From contig VDFB02270651.1 in assembly GCA_007258455.2 (NCBI GenBank), positions 486,387,151 through 486,451,150 on the forward strand: 64,000 bases of DNA. Reading direction: 5' to 3'. This DNA is from Sequoia sempervirens (taxonomy: Eukaryota > Streptophyta > Pinopsida > Cupressales > Cupressaceae). A program made the position numbers and the translations under genes. The notes beneath the pieces are model-generated. The model had not been told where the DNA came from and ran no database searches. It was given only the letters and a program-made list of their open reading frames with translations. This document shows positions 21,717 to 32,456 of this stretch, in pieces; within the stretch, counting starts at the first letter, position 1, and each line of letters opens with the position of its first letter.

Positions 21717-23049
21717 ATGGAATATAAACTTGATTCATCCATCATGAGTAGTCTAAATCAGCCAACATATCAAAACCTTACAATAGCTATTGATTTTCAA
21801 AACTCGCATTTATACAATTCAAACATGGAATCATTATATCCTACAAACCCCAATGCTACAACAAATGTGAGTATGCCCAATCTAAATTTTGGAACACGTT
21901 TCCCTATGGTAGATTTAAATCAAAGTCAAAACCTACAAATCTATCAACCAAACAATCAATACATGAGTCTTCAACAAAACAACATTATCCCATCAAATCA
22001 ATGCATGCCAAATGTGAGTATTCCAGATACAAACTTACCAAACATGAACATACCAAATCCACACTTGGTGAACTATGGGATAGATACATTTGAAAATCAC
22101 ACCAATGTTGTTCAAAATCCAAACAATATACTGGTAACTCAATGTATTGATCCAAATCAAGGTAACACCATGCAAAATCAAGGTTACCTAAATCAAAGCA
22201 ATGTGTTTCCCAACCCCAACAAAGTTCAATGCAAACCTATGATGCAAAATCTAAACATCATCCAAAATTAGAACATGGGCCAAAATCAATTTGTGCATGA
22301 TCCCATACAAATACCACAAGTGTATATTCCAAATATGCTTGACCAACAACCAAATCCACTACACCAAGGGTATCAAAAATCAAAATCAAGATCAAATTGC
22401 TATACTTAGAAAATTCATTGATTCATATCACCAAGAGACATCTCCACCCCAAAATAGACACACTCCCCCATTGGTTAAACCATTTCATCAAAACATAGAG
22501 TTGTGTCTACAACCATATCAAGAACAACATCCTCAATATCAAGAAGTTGGATGTCAAAATCAACAACCTCAACAAGATCAATCACCACATCTCCAAGATG
22601 AATCACAACAAGATCAAACACGACAAGCACAAGATTTACAAGACAACAACACCACTACCAAATGTGAATAAACTCCTATAGGAGAGCCAATCGAATCAAC
22701 ATTAAACACACCAGTCCATGCTAAACTTATCAAACTTTCAAAATCATTTAATGGAGGTGAATCTAGCATCAAGTTCCCATGGGATGATGATAATTCTTAT
22801 TGTGAATACCATAGCACAAAAGGTCATGACATGTCAGATTGTATCGAACTCAAAGATCTCATCCAAGACCTTCTTGATCAAGAAAAAATAACTATTCAAG
22901 ACAATGATCAAGATTCAACCATTAATGATGGAAGTGATAATCTCTCCACCACAATTTTTGAAAATAATGATCAAGATCTATCCATCAATGAGCACGTTGA
23001 AGGTTTTTCTACCACATCCAACAATCAAATCAACATACATCAAATGTAA
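21717..23049 (+). pseudogene. Gag of element D
   Basis: Gag-like frame beginning MEYKLDSS at 21717. It is rich in Asn, Gln and Pro (for example QGNTMQNQGYLNQ) up to 22670, with stops at 22269 and 22669. Then comes GEPIESTLNTPV, matching GEPIESVLK of element C at about 34410. A knuckle follows, CEYHSTKGHDMSDC (about 22802-22843), with C-x2-H-x4-H-x4-C spacing common in Tat gags. The usual capsid core seen in C at 33640-33950 is not obvious here. Confidence 0.65.
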
Positions 23050-24562
23050 CTTTTTAATCATGATCAAGACCCATCAACAATATCCAAAAATGATCCATTT
23101 CAAGAAGCGTTAACATCATTTGATCCGATGATTGAAAACATAGACAATATCCCCACCACCATGTTTGAGGATAAAATTCAAGATTCATCTGCCAATGATT
23201 ATGTTCACAATGTCTCTACATTACCTAACGAGCTAGAGGACATATCTCAAGAATTTATTCCAAAGCATGATCAACATCTTTCATCAAAGTCTAGCAATGG
23301 TCCTTTACAAGACATATTGACATCCTTTGACCTCACGGTTGCAGATATTGAAGAAACCCTTAATTCAACACTTGATCAAAATCCACTCAAAGATTAAGAA
23401 AATATTGAGCTAATACCCATGCCTAATGAAGACATTCAAGAACACTTTCTAAGTAATCCATCCTTTGAAATTGACCCATGTCAAGAGCTTGATCCAAAGC
23501 ATGTCAAAAGCAATTACAAAATTAATCAAGATCAAGAATTTGTATCTCCAAGATACTACCATGATCTAATGGGTATTTTCCAATCCATACAAGATGTCAC
23601 AAATAATGATCATATCCATATATCACATACTCCTCCATCTACCCATGAGATGCTTGCTCCTAATGGACATGTAGATGATCTTCATCCAAAACAAGAGTCT
23701 CATACTCTTGATATCATTACCAAGGAACAAGAGTCTCCTACTATTAATATTTTTGCACATGATCAAGGCATAGAAAAATCCATAGATATATCAAAAATTG
23801 ATCATGAAGAAGACCTCTACATAGATGGTAAAAAAAACATCCTTTGAAGAGCAAGCAGAAATGGATCATGAAGAAGACTCCTAGATGGATTGTATAACAT
23901 CAACACCTTTTGAAGAATCATCAAAATCAGACATATCCTCCATACAAATTGAATAAAGTGAGTATCAAAAATCAGCAAAGGTAAACAATCTTGAACAAGG
24001 AAATGGTTTGACAACAGTAGAATCAAAGCATGTCAGTAATAATCCCATAATATTAGGAGTAACTTTATCTAGTGCAAACACCAACATGGGGAGCATGAAG
24101 AGTCCTTATAATGAAATGGCTACCAACACTCCAACCATTCATATCATAAATCATCTTCCACACATCTTTCCACCCATTAATTAGGACCAACCACAAGAAA
24201 GAGGTCTATATCAAAGAAAAGAGGAAATTATTGAAGCAAAAGAATCGACAAAGAAAAATGGACAAGAAAAAATTGAATCGATACCAAAGAAAAATAAAGA
24301 AAATCATCCCTATCACACTCCATTAGTCAAAGAAACTATGGGGAAAAATCAAAAAGGGAATTTCATCCATCAAAAGTGTTTGTTAATACAAAAGAAAGCT
24401 TCAAGAGTGACCTACAAGGTATATGAAGAATTTGGTTCCAATCGAATCTCCATATCCACCCATCATTGCTCATCATCCCAAGTTTGGAGAATCAAAGATC
24501 CCAAGTTGTCAACCAATCCATCTACATCTCATATCCCTCAATGCATTCCACCATCCACTTAA
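23050..24562 (+). pseudogene. Asp/Asn-rich frame following gag in element D
   Basis: Instead of protease and RT, D has a succession of short open stretches (23128-23397, 23419-23847, 24338-24562) encoding acidic, Ser/Asn/Asp-rich sequence. The phrase DQDSTINDGSDNLSTTIFEN and relatives recur several times, so the segment seems to have grown by internal duplication. No domain is recognised. Stops and frameshifts separate the parts. It could be a once-coding tail of gag. Confidence 0.4.
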
Positions 24563-24900
24563 CCATCCATGATATCCAACTCTCGTATTGATCGTGTGTT
24601 GGCAGCAACTCTTTATCATAAGGACTCTAAGGGCACTCTATTGTGATGTGTGTATCTAAGTAAGGTTAACTCTGGTATCGATAAAGAAGATGAAAATATC
24701 TAGGGGTTACATTCAAGTGCTTGTATCTTAGCAAAACAACTCCTCCAATTAGGATATCGTTGGCACATCATGACAACAACATCTATATTAGCACTAGCAA
24801 CATCTACATCAGCACCACCAGGTGGTTCAACATGAGCATAAACTTTCAAAACAAAAAAAAAAGTCAAGAAAATAGCCAAGAGAAAAATTATCCTCTATTG

Positions 24901-24963
24901 AAAACCACTTTGGTGGCGCTTTGGACAAGTATCATGATGAAAACCTAGAAAATAGATGTCATG
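24901..24963 (+). other. Hairpin module of element D
   Basis: The second hairpin has inner stem CCAC/GTGG (24904-24915). The third has outer stem TCATGAT (24931-24937) with GTCATGA (24957-24963) and inner CTA/TAG. Compared with A and C, the fifth pair of the outer stem is A-T instead of G-C, and the inner stem changes on both sides. Confidence 0.55.
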
Positions 24964-25617
24964 AGTAGAATCGAGCATCTATGTGCACTATTTTAGGTGG
25001 AGGCATCTCATACCATCCATAATAAATCTAGGAACCCTTCATTATCCAATCCATTTTTCATCCCATCTAACTTATCTTGATCTTGGAAAAGGTTCGGTAT
25101 GTACTTCACACATGCTTATGGTAAACTTCTTGACATGGGTCACTATCATTGGTCCTATCCTAACCAGCATTATTTGATTCATAAGGAATTTTCCAAAGAG
25201 GCATACTCTATCCAAACATGTTATCCTATCCCAAGATAATCCTTGGCATCCTTTGCATACCTATCCATCAATCCATTCATTTATCCATACATCCACCCAT
25301 GGCATTCCATACATTGCTAGACGTTGGGGGTAGATAATTACATCTTGCTTCGGGAATAAATCTTGAGATATATCCTATAACTCATGTTGTGATCTAAACA
25401 TTTGCTAACAAAAAATAAAATTGGTGAAATCATTTGAAGCAAAAATCCAAATCACTAGCCCATGGCACATTTTGATGAGAAGATGTTCCTTATCAAGCTT
25501 TATCTTTTATCAAACATCAATCCAAACAATCCATATTAGTTGAATCTACCTTGCACTTCAACATCACATCAACTCATTCCAACAAGCTTTGTTCCAAACC
25601 AAGCTTCAAAATCTCGA

Positions 25618-25755
25618 TCAATCTTATCCAATCAATCCATCATCATCTTGGGATATCCTTCCCAATCCTCATGTTGCTTAACATTATCCTTTCATTGTTG
25701 TGTATCCTCAACAATGTTATCATCATCAATCCATCAATCCTAGCTTGGTTTTCAA
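25618..25755 (+). repeat. Direct repeat copy 1 within element D
   Basis: About 138 bp, from GATCAATCTTATCC to AGCTTGG, containing GTTGTGTATCCTCAACAATG. It is repeated with differences at 27767-27905. Confidence 0.65.
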
Positions 25756-25874
25756 TAAAATCCCAAAAAAAATCACTGAAATCACCATATCCATATAGTT
25801 GTCAACATCATGCGAAAAATCCAAAACACATCAAAATCCCTAAAAAGGTCGAACATTGAAAATCCAAAAATAGT

Positions 25875-26110
25875 ACCTTTGTCGAACTACGTCATCTCTG
25901 AGCTTGAATGTAGGCAAGTCCATCATTGATGTGCCCCCAAGACATCCTAGGCCATTCCTTTAGGAGTCCATCATAATAAACTGACATTCCATCAACTGTT
26001 CATATCTCATTGTTAATTATAAGTTGAGTTGGTCGAACTACATGGTCTCTGTGTGTATAACGTAGGCAAGGCTTATCTTTGATCATCCCCCGAGGCCCCA
26101 TGGATAGGTC
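25875..26110 (+). other. GTCGAACTACG block of element D
   Basis: Two GTCGAACTAC motifs (about 25880 and 26033). Each is followed by GTAGGCAAG and by TGTGCCCCCAAGAC or CATCCCCCGAGGC. Same module as 1570-1812 in A and 43486-43700 in C. Confidence 0.6.
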
Positions 26111-26139
26111 TTTAGGTTAGGTTCTTGTTTGAAACTCAG

Positions 26140-26250
26140 AAAATCCCTAAACATTCAAATATCATAAAATCCCTAAACATTCAAATATCATAAAATCCCT
26201 AAACATTCAGATAACTTAGAAAATCCCTAAACATCCAGATAACATTTGAA
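26140..26250 (+). repeat. 26-28-bp tandem array, 4 copies
   Basis: AAAATCCCTAAACATTCA starts at 26140, 26166, 26192 and 26220. It lies just after the conserved block rather than before it, unlike A and C. Confidence 0.8.
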
Positions 26251-26694
26251 AACACAAAAACAATTGAAATTTGAAAACACAAAAAACATTGGAAAACATT
26301 CAAAAGACCTAAAAAAACCTCAAATATCTTGAGAAAACCCTAAACAACCTCAAATAACCCAAAACCCAAAACATTCACATAAACTTTCGAAAAAGACCAA
26401 AAACAGCCTCAAAAACATTTACAGAAATACCAAAAACATTGAAATATTCTAGAAAAATCCAAAACCCATCCATTCCATCTTGCTTTCACCCGTAATAAAC
26501 TGTCACCCATAATAAATGATGCATCACCCTCAACCTTTGGAAAAACAAATAGAAAGCAAGTATAACAAGTCATAAAGTGTGAACCTAATTGTCAAAATCT
26601 AAAGTCTAGATCATAGGTAAATATGCCAGTGAAGTTTGTATCAACAACTCATCATTAGCATCATCATCTTAACATCAAACCATTTGATCAACAT

Positions 26695-26890
26695 GTCCTA
26701 GGATGTATCCTTCCTGCGATGGACATCAGTTTTAGACATCACCTCAGCTAAATTAAACAGGCAAGAGATATAGATAACACTGACTGTCTATCTTTGATCT
26801 TCCCTTATGATTTATCTTAATGACCCATTCTGAGGATGTCTCGATGATTTCTTACAAAATGATTTAGAGAGAAAGGAATGGGGCATCAAT
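26695..26890 (+). other. Remnants of the AGGATG and GATTTAGAG motifs in D
   Basis: AGGATGTATCCTTCCTGC (about 26700) and GATGATTTCTTAC..GATTTAGAGAG (about 26845-26875) are single copies of motifs repeated in A and C. Confidence 0.5.
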
Positions 26891-27766
26891 CATTATCTTT
26901 CATTTTTTGTGCTTGTGGGTATTCTTGTAAAATAATATTGGTGCATACTTGCTTAGTTGTGTGTGGGAAGGTTGCTTGGAGTACGTTGTTGACTATTGTG
27001 TATGCTTTTTTCCAATATATTCTAAGCTTCTAACTTACATTCCAACGAGGTTTTCCTATATCAAGGTTTGAACAAGAACTATCCTATCTATTTTTTGAGT
27101 CAAACTCCATTACACTAGATACAAAGTCGTCCTGGTTATTAATACCTTGATGCATTGTGTCTCTATGTTATATCAAACAATAAGGAACAACAGAAAATCC
27201 CAATCCCAAGATATGAGCAAATCATCATCATGAATTCATCATCATCATGCATCTCTCATCACCATCTCTAATAAAGTCTCAATGGATCAAGGGCTTGTTG
27301 GACTTCTGAATCAATCTTGAAATCAATGGTTAATCCATCCATCCTCTTCTTCTATTTCTTATATCTTTACTAACTATTTTATCCAAGTATTGAATCTATG
27401 TGATACATTGAAATATACATGAGGCTACCCATAGCCAATGACTTTCTATACATCATTAAATCTATCTATATCAACATCTGAGCTTTCCAAGAACTATTTT
27501 TCATCCTCTTTACCAGCAATCCCTCTTCTGTTGGGGCACAATGGGGCATCTATTTCATTTTTAGCTCAACAAATTGAAAAGTTTCAGCTCTTTGATTCAA
27601 AAACAACCTAAAATCTCAAGCATAAGTTTGATTTTCACCTATCGTGAGCCCGATCAAAACACTTTATTCCTCAATCGGTCTCTCAAGAGGGCAACCAACC
27701 ATCTTTCAATCATATCGATATCAAATCATCTAACGGACTTTGTTCCTAGCCTTGCTAGAAGATCTT

Positions 27767-27905
27767 GATCAAATTATCAAATCAATCATTGGGATATATC
27801 TTTCCCTACCAATCCTCGTGTTATTCAACATAATCCTTGCATTGTTGTGAATCCTCAACAATGTTATAAATCAATCAATTAGATCAATCAACTTTAGCTT
27901 GGGTA
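27767..27905 (+). repeat. Direct repeat copy 2 within element D
   Basis: Matches 25618-25755 over about 138 bp, sharing CATTGTTGTGAATCCTCAAC and AGCTTGG. About 2.15 kb separates the copies. The intervening 26.9-27.7 kb shows nothing recognisable. Confidence 0.65.
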
Positions 27906-28014
27906 TGAACATCTCAAAGAGATCATCGATATTCATTTTTGCATCGTCATTAACATCAAAATCATTATCAAAATCAACATCAGTCTTTGAACCAATGTAA
28001 CGAGTACATTGCTT

Positions 28015-28029
28015 CAAAGAGGGGAAAAA
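28015..28029 (+). other. Polypurine tract of element D
   Basis: CAAAGAGGGGAAAAA directly before the LTR start TGTAGACACTT. Confidence 0.8.
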
Positions 28030-28741
28030 TGTAGACACTTAAAAATGTCTCGATGGATCACATTGGCTAACTAACATTATTTCCTGTTAAACCCATCCTC
28101 TTTTCACTTAATTAATTAATTAGCCTAGCTATTTAATCAATTGCATCATTTTCATCTATTAACCTAATTCATCAAATCGAGTTAATTCGCCCGCTTTCAC
28201 ACTAACATTTCACCTAATTAAATTAAATAAATCAATATATTTAATTTAATTCCCTAAGTCCTCTTGTTTAAATAACCCTAAGTTATTTAATCCAATGTCA
28301 TTTCACCTTTCCTCCATTCATTAAATCATTTAATTTAATGAAAATCACTTTATTCCTCTAATTCTCGTAATTGTATGATTAAACCTTGCTTAATTAACAA
28401 ATATCTAATTAATCCAATTCCTCCCACTTGCAAGGGAATATTCCCCCTTTGCACAACTTTATTTATTTTAATTAACTAAATATCCTTTATCCTCAACCAT
28501 GAGAATATTCCAAAGAATATTCTCTCTCTTCCAGTCATTTGAAAAAGGGATATTATCACTTGGCTTCTTGAGCATCTAAACTTGTGACTTCTTGAGCAAG
28601 TTACCTTGTGACCTGTGTGCAGGTCAAAAGTGTGTTTGTTTGGAACAAATGGGAACCCTTGATTAAATCTCATCTTGCATTCTCACCTATTGATGAGAAT
28701 CCATGATCCATTCCTCTTCTTCCTTTCATCCTTGACCGTTG
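28030..28741 (+). mobile_element. 3' LTR of element D, upstream part
   Basis: Begins TGTAGACACTT. It carries AT palindromes (28216-28251 with 13-bp arms; 28268-28290 with 9-bp arms). It stops at the insertion of element C; the last five bases CGTTG form C's left target-site copy. The LTR continues at 49304. Confidence 0.8.
28501..28524 (+). promoter_or_regulatory. Heat-shock-element-like palindrome in the D LTR
   Basis: GAGAATATTC, CAAA, GAATATTCTC: a 10-bp-arm palindrome made of two GAAnnTTC units, the core of plant heat-shock elements. Without the C insertion it would lie roughly 290 bp upstream of the TATA box. The 4-nt gap between units is not the classic 2-nt spacing. Confidence 0.35.
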
Positions 28742-28802
28742 TGTAGACACTAAAAGATGTCCTAAGTCTACGAGCGCCATTTTTCTTGGTCATCATCCTT
28801 TA

Positions 28803-29308
28803 ATAATTGAATATTTATAAATATTCAATTATGTTTGATCATATTCTTCTATTAATTAAATAGTTTTTAATTATTTAATTAATTCACCTTCACACTTCTA
28901 TCCTGGTCGATTAAATAAATTAATCGTGTTACTAATTCCCCCTCTTCTTCAATAGTTAAATAAATTATATTATTTATTTAATTATTCATTTATCACCTTT
29001 CATCTATAGTTAAATAATTACCATTAATTATTTATCTCTTCATGGTCTTTTAATTCTTCTATAGTTAAATAATTATCAAAATTATTTAACTATCTCTTGT
29101 CATCTTCCCCTATTAAATAATTAATCTAAATTAATTATTTAATGTCTAATTTTCATCTCCCCATTTAATTAAATTGATAAATTTAATTAAAAGCTCCTCT
29201 TTTCATTTTTTTCAAATAAATAATTTGAATAAATTATTTATTTGCCACTTGTCCCCTTCCTCCATTTTCCTCCATTTTTGAATAAATAATTTAAAATAAA
29301 TTATTTAT
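28803..29308 (+). repeat. Ladder of ten palindromes in the 5' LTR of C
   Basis: Perfect or near-perfect inverted repeats about every 50 bp. 28803-28832 is a 30-bp palindrome. Arm pairs follow: 28851-28862/28872-28883, 28908-28914/28920-28926, 28956-28965/28972-28981, 29011-29020/29025-29034 and 29061-29074/29080-29093. The last four are 29112-29125/29130-29143, 29164-29175/29180-29191, 29213-29226/29231-29244 and 29282-29292/29298-29308. Arms are 7-15 bp and loops 0-15 nt. Each has its own sequence, so this is not a tandem repeat. Confidence 0.85.
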
Positions 29309-29400
29309 GCACCACCTGGTCAAAAATGCCCTGTCATTAACCCCTGTCATAGCCTTCATTGTTTTCATAGTCGTCAAGTGTCATACCTGTCATGATTCCT

Positions 29401-29578
29401 CCAAGAATAACATATTCTTGGTGCATCAATCCTAGACCATTGATCTTGTAATCCTTCTAGAGGATTAATCTCAACCATCCATTTTGTAACCTCCCTTTCA
29501 TGCATCCTCCACCATTGATCTTGTAATCCTTCTAGAGGATTAATCTCAGCTGTTCATTCAAAAGGTTGTCTATAAAAG
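29401..29578 (+). promoter_or_regulatory. Promoter region of the C LTR with TATA box
   Basis: TATAAAAG at 29571-29578 (49012-49019 in the 3' LTR). Upstream lie the inverted repeat CCAAGAATA/TATTCTTGG (29401-29421) and a direct repeat of about 35 bp starting at 29438 and 29513. Each copy contains the inverted repeat TAATCC..GGATTA around CTAG. Probable RNA polymerase II promoter. Confidence 0.65.
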
Positions 29579-29862
29579 CAACCTTCCTCCTCCATTTTGA
29601 CCTTAACAGCTAATCTTCTCCAACTTTCTTGCTTACTATTTGTAGGTTCTGCACAAGTATTCCAACAAATATGAGGGAAAAGTTGCATAAGAAGAAGGAG
29701 AGCAAGAAAATTGAATCAACCATAATGGGAAGTAATTTATTTCATGCTTTGCATTTCTAATTTTCTCTATTATTTTGTATTCTCTTGTTGATGAGGTCTT
29801 ATTATTCTAAAGGTGTCAGCTATCACTATTCTAGGCTGGAAATTAAGAAACCCCATCTCACA

Positions 29863-29882
29863 TTGGTGAACTCGACATGAAC
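29863..29882 (+). other. Candidate primer-binding site of C
   Basis: TTGGTGAACTCGACATGAAC directly follows the 5' LTR. It starts with TGG like other tRNA-complementary sites, but I could not match it to a particular tRNA. Confidence 0.4.
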
Positions 29883-29939
29883 ATACTTTTTGCAAATTTT
29901 TCATACAAATTTAACTTGTTTTTTGTAGATTTTGAGTAC

Positions 29940-30125
29940 GAAATGACGCATTTGTCAAGCACAGCAACGCATCTACCAAACATAGTGATGCACTCATCTT
30001 GGAACGACACATCTGCAGGAGGTACCAGTGGGTGGGAGAATTTAAATTCAAAAACATGATGCATCTACCATCATGTGACGCAACGCAACGACACAACTAC
30101 TAAAGGGAGTGACGCAATTGTCTAC
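29940..30125 (+). repeat. GACGCA-type motif cluster, leader part 1
   Basis: GACGCATTTGTC, CAACGCATCTACC, GATGCATCTACC and GACGCAATTGTC are spaced about 20-30 bp. They resemble the antisense-intron arrays of A and C read in transcript sense. Confidence 0.5.
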
Positions 30126-31369
30126 TAGGTAAAAAATTTTAGTTTCAATATCTTTTTCCTCTTTCTTTTGATTTTTGTGAGTAGAATAGGGTTTTTGGGT
30201 TCTAATATTCTATCTACAACGTGTGGCCTTAGGTGGGGACTCCCAAAATTGTTTCCTTGTGGAGCAAAAAAAAAATTGAGTTCTCAAGTTTTTAGTTTAT
30301 TTGGGTTTTAGTTTAGTTGAAATCTTTCCTTTCATTTTGGTTTAGTTGGTATGTTCTAGTTTTGGTTTCATGCTAACCCCCTTTTGGTGGTAACTTGGAG
30401 TTTGTGCAGCTTGTTCGTTGGCCCAAGACCTTTCTTTGAGACTACTAACAAGTGGTTTTGCAGGTTCGAATGTCCAAGAGTTACATTTTGAAACCACTTT
30501 GCTTGTTTTAGATTAGAAAACATTTCATTTTGGTGCTTAAAATGAATTATTGTCTTTCTCACATAGATCTAATTAGAGGATAAAGAACACCATGTCTTAG
30601 TGTTTGAGGGTGGTAGGTGTAATGCTCTCACCTTGTGCAAACTCAGTGATCAGAAAGCCAGACTCATCTGATTTTGTGTTTACCCATTAGAGGGTCTGCC
30701 TTAGTGGGAAAAAGTACTCACCCTAAGGAAACGACCCAAGCGGTAACAGGCTAAATCCAAGTCCTTCCAAACTGCTATATAAATTTGTGGTTGCGAGGAA
30801 AGTTCACAGTCAATAGGATGGTACATGATAGTTCCCCTCCAGTATCTTTATGATACAAAAAACCCTTGTTCTAATGGCTAGGAGACCTCTTGAGGGAGTT
30901 TATCATCGTATCCTCTGAACCGGATGCCCTTACTAAACACCTTTGTTTGTAGTGGCAAAAATCCCTCTATTTGTCGGTGCAGGAGGTTGGACCTTTGAAG
31001 TCGTCCCACATTCTCATGGTTCACTGTAGAGATAGCAAACTCCAGTCGGTCATGACCCAGAAGTTTAGATTTTGGTATGCTCATAGAAGTGAGTGTCATG
31101 GAGGGGAGTCAGTGCTACCAAGTTCCTAGGCTATTTGCTTTGAATAAGCATGGATGGACAAATCCAAGTGGGAATTTAACAAATATTGTCCATGCCAACT
31201 TTAGGTTTGTGCTTGTCTTCTTTGAAAAAAAACAAACATTTCACATCAAACCAGTCCTAAACAAATTGCTTGATACTATCTGTTGTGTTTTCTAGTCATA
31301 TCTCATCAGAAACAGCCAAAAACTCTAATTAAAACCACTGAAAAATATTAAAATTGTCAAAAACACCAT

Positions 31370-31560
31370 TTTGGAACCGTAATTGTTGGATACAGACCTG
31401 CAATTGTCATTATGAACTACAACTGTCAACTTAAAGACCGCAATTGTCAGTCTAAAACACATTTTCTAGAAATAGAGCCGCATTTGTCAACTTGAGATGC
31501 AACTGTGAAACACATCTAATAAAAACTAATTCGCAATTGCCTGCTAAATAAAATTTCCTA
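31370..31560 (+). repeat. GCAATTGTC motif cluster, leader part 2
   Basis: TGCAATTGTC, CAACTGTCAA, CCGCAATTGTC, GCCGCATTTGTCAA and TGCAACTGTG recur every 20-30 bp. The reverse complement GACAATTGCGGC is present in the element A intron array. Confidence 0.5.
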
Positions 31561-32456
31561 AAATTTGTATCCAAAACCTAATCAAAACTAGTTTACAGTG
31601 ACCTATGTCAGATAAACTAGAGACCTACAAGTTTTCCCAGCTCATTTTAGCATACCCATTAGGAAAACATTGCATTAGAGGTTGCATTCCTTCATCCCTT
31701 GCATTGCACAAATTAAACCTTGACTTTTAGGTTGCATCTAAACCTTCAGATTTTGAACATAGGGAGACCTTTGAGATTTTGAAAACTTGGTTACTTATTC
31801 TACTTGTCATTGACCATTGTCCTTGTCATTTGTCTTGTCATTGTCACTTTGTCAAGTTGAGTCTTGGTCTTGCCTCTTGGTCTTGGTTGTCCTCTTATGG
31901 TCAATGGCATTTGGAATTTGTTGCCTTGGATTTACATTAGCTTGAGTGCCACCCTTTGTTTAAAATTTTAGGGTTCCTTTGCATTAGATCACCCTCATTT
32001 AGACTCACCTTCCTTAGATTTCACTTTGCATCCTTATTCCAAAAATACCAAAAACAAAAAAAAGATCACTTTACGTTAGTATAGTATCATTTAGCCACCT
32101 TATCACTCACTTTGACCATCAATCAATCTTTTAGTGTCCTTTAGCATCCATTATCCCTGATTTTTAGGTCTTACTATCCTTACATTATCATCCTTGCATT
32201 TTCATATCCAAAAATCCAAAAAAATCCAAAAAAACATAGCATAGTCTCATTTCCATTTTGCATTATCCCCAACTTGCAAAAGTCTCACATGGTTGAAATG
32301 AGGTCACAAACCAAATGAAAGGACATGGATTTCTTAAGTGACCCCTTTCCTAATAATGTCACAGATTCAAATCAATCTACAACCCAAAACAACACATTAC
32401 AAAGAGAACAAAGTGACCCTTGGGAATAACTAAACTTTGAAGTAGTCAACAAACAA

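Larger units (their letters stand above)
21230..28741 (+). mobile_element. Tat-type element D, gag-only derivative (5' end unclear)
   Basis: It keeps a gag related to that of C, the hairpin module, the GTCGAACTACG block, the polypurine tract and the TGTAGACAC LTR start. It lacks RT, RNase H, integrase and the antisense PMD gene. The 5' LTR was not found and the left limit is approximate. The 3' LTR is interrupted at 28741/28742 by element C and resumes at 49304. A Tat relative that keeps only gag fits the idea of non-autonomous gag elements. Confidence 0.65.
28742..29862 (+). mobile_element. 5' LTR of element C
   Basis: Starts TGTAGACAC, ends CCCCATCTCACA. It holds ten AT inverted repeats, a duplicated 75-bp region before the TATA box, and a pyrimidine-rich leader. 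It differs from the 3' LTR by substitutions and by losing fewer palindromes. Confidence 0.92.
29883..32456 (+). other. Long 5' leader of element C
   Basis: About 2.6 kb without a convincing coding frame. Two stretches (29940-30125 and 31370-31560) hold the GCAATTGTC motif described separately. 30590-31130 is less AT-rich and looks more ordered (CCTAAGGAAACGACC, GCGGTAACAGGC). 31800-32300 is rich in TTGTCATT and CCAAAAA words. Long leaders are usual in Tat elements. Confidence 0.5.

Noticed and set aside
24338..24562. Protease or RT remnant in element D
   Set aside because: No active-site or RT motif can be read in any frame.
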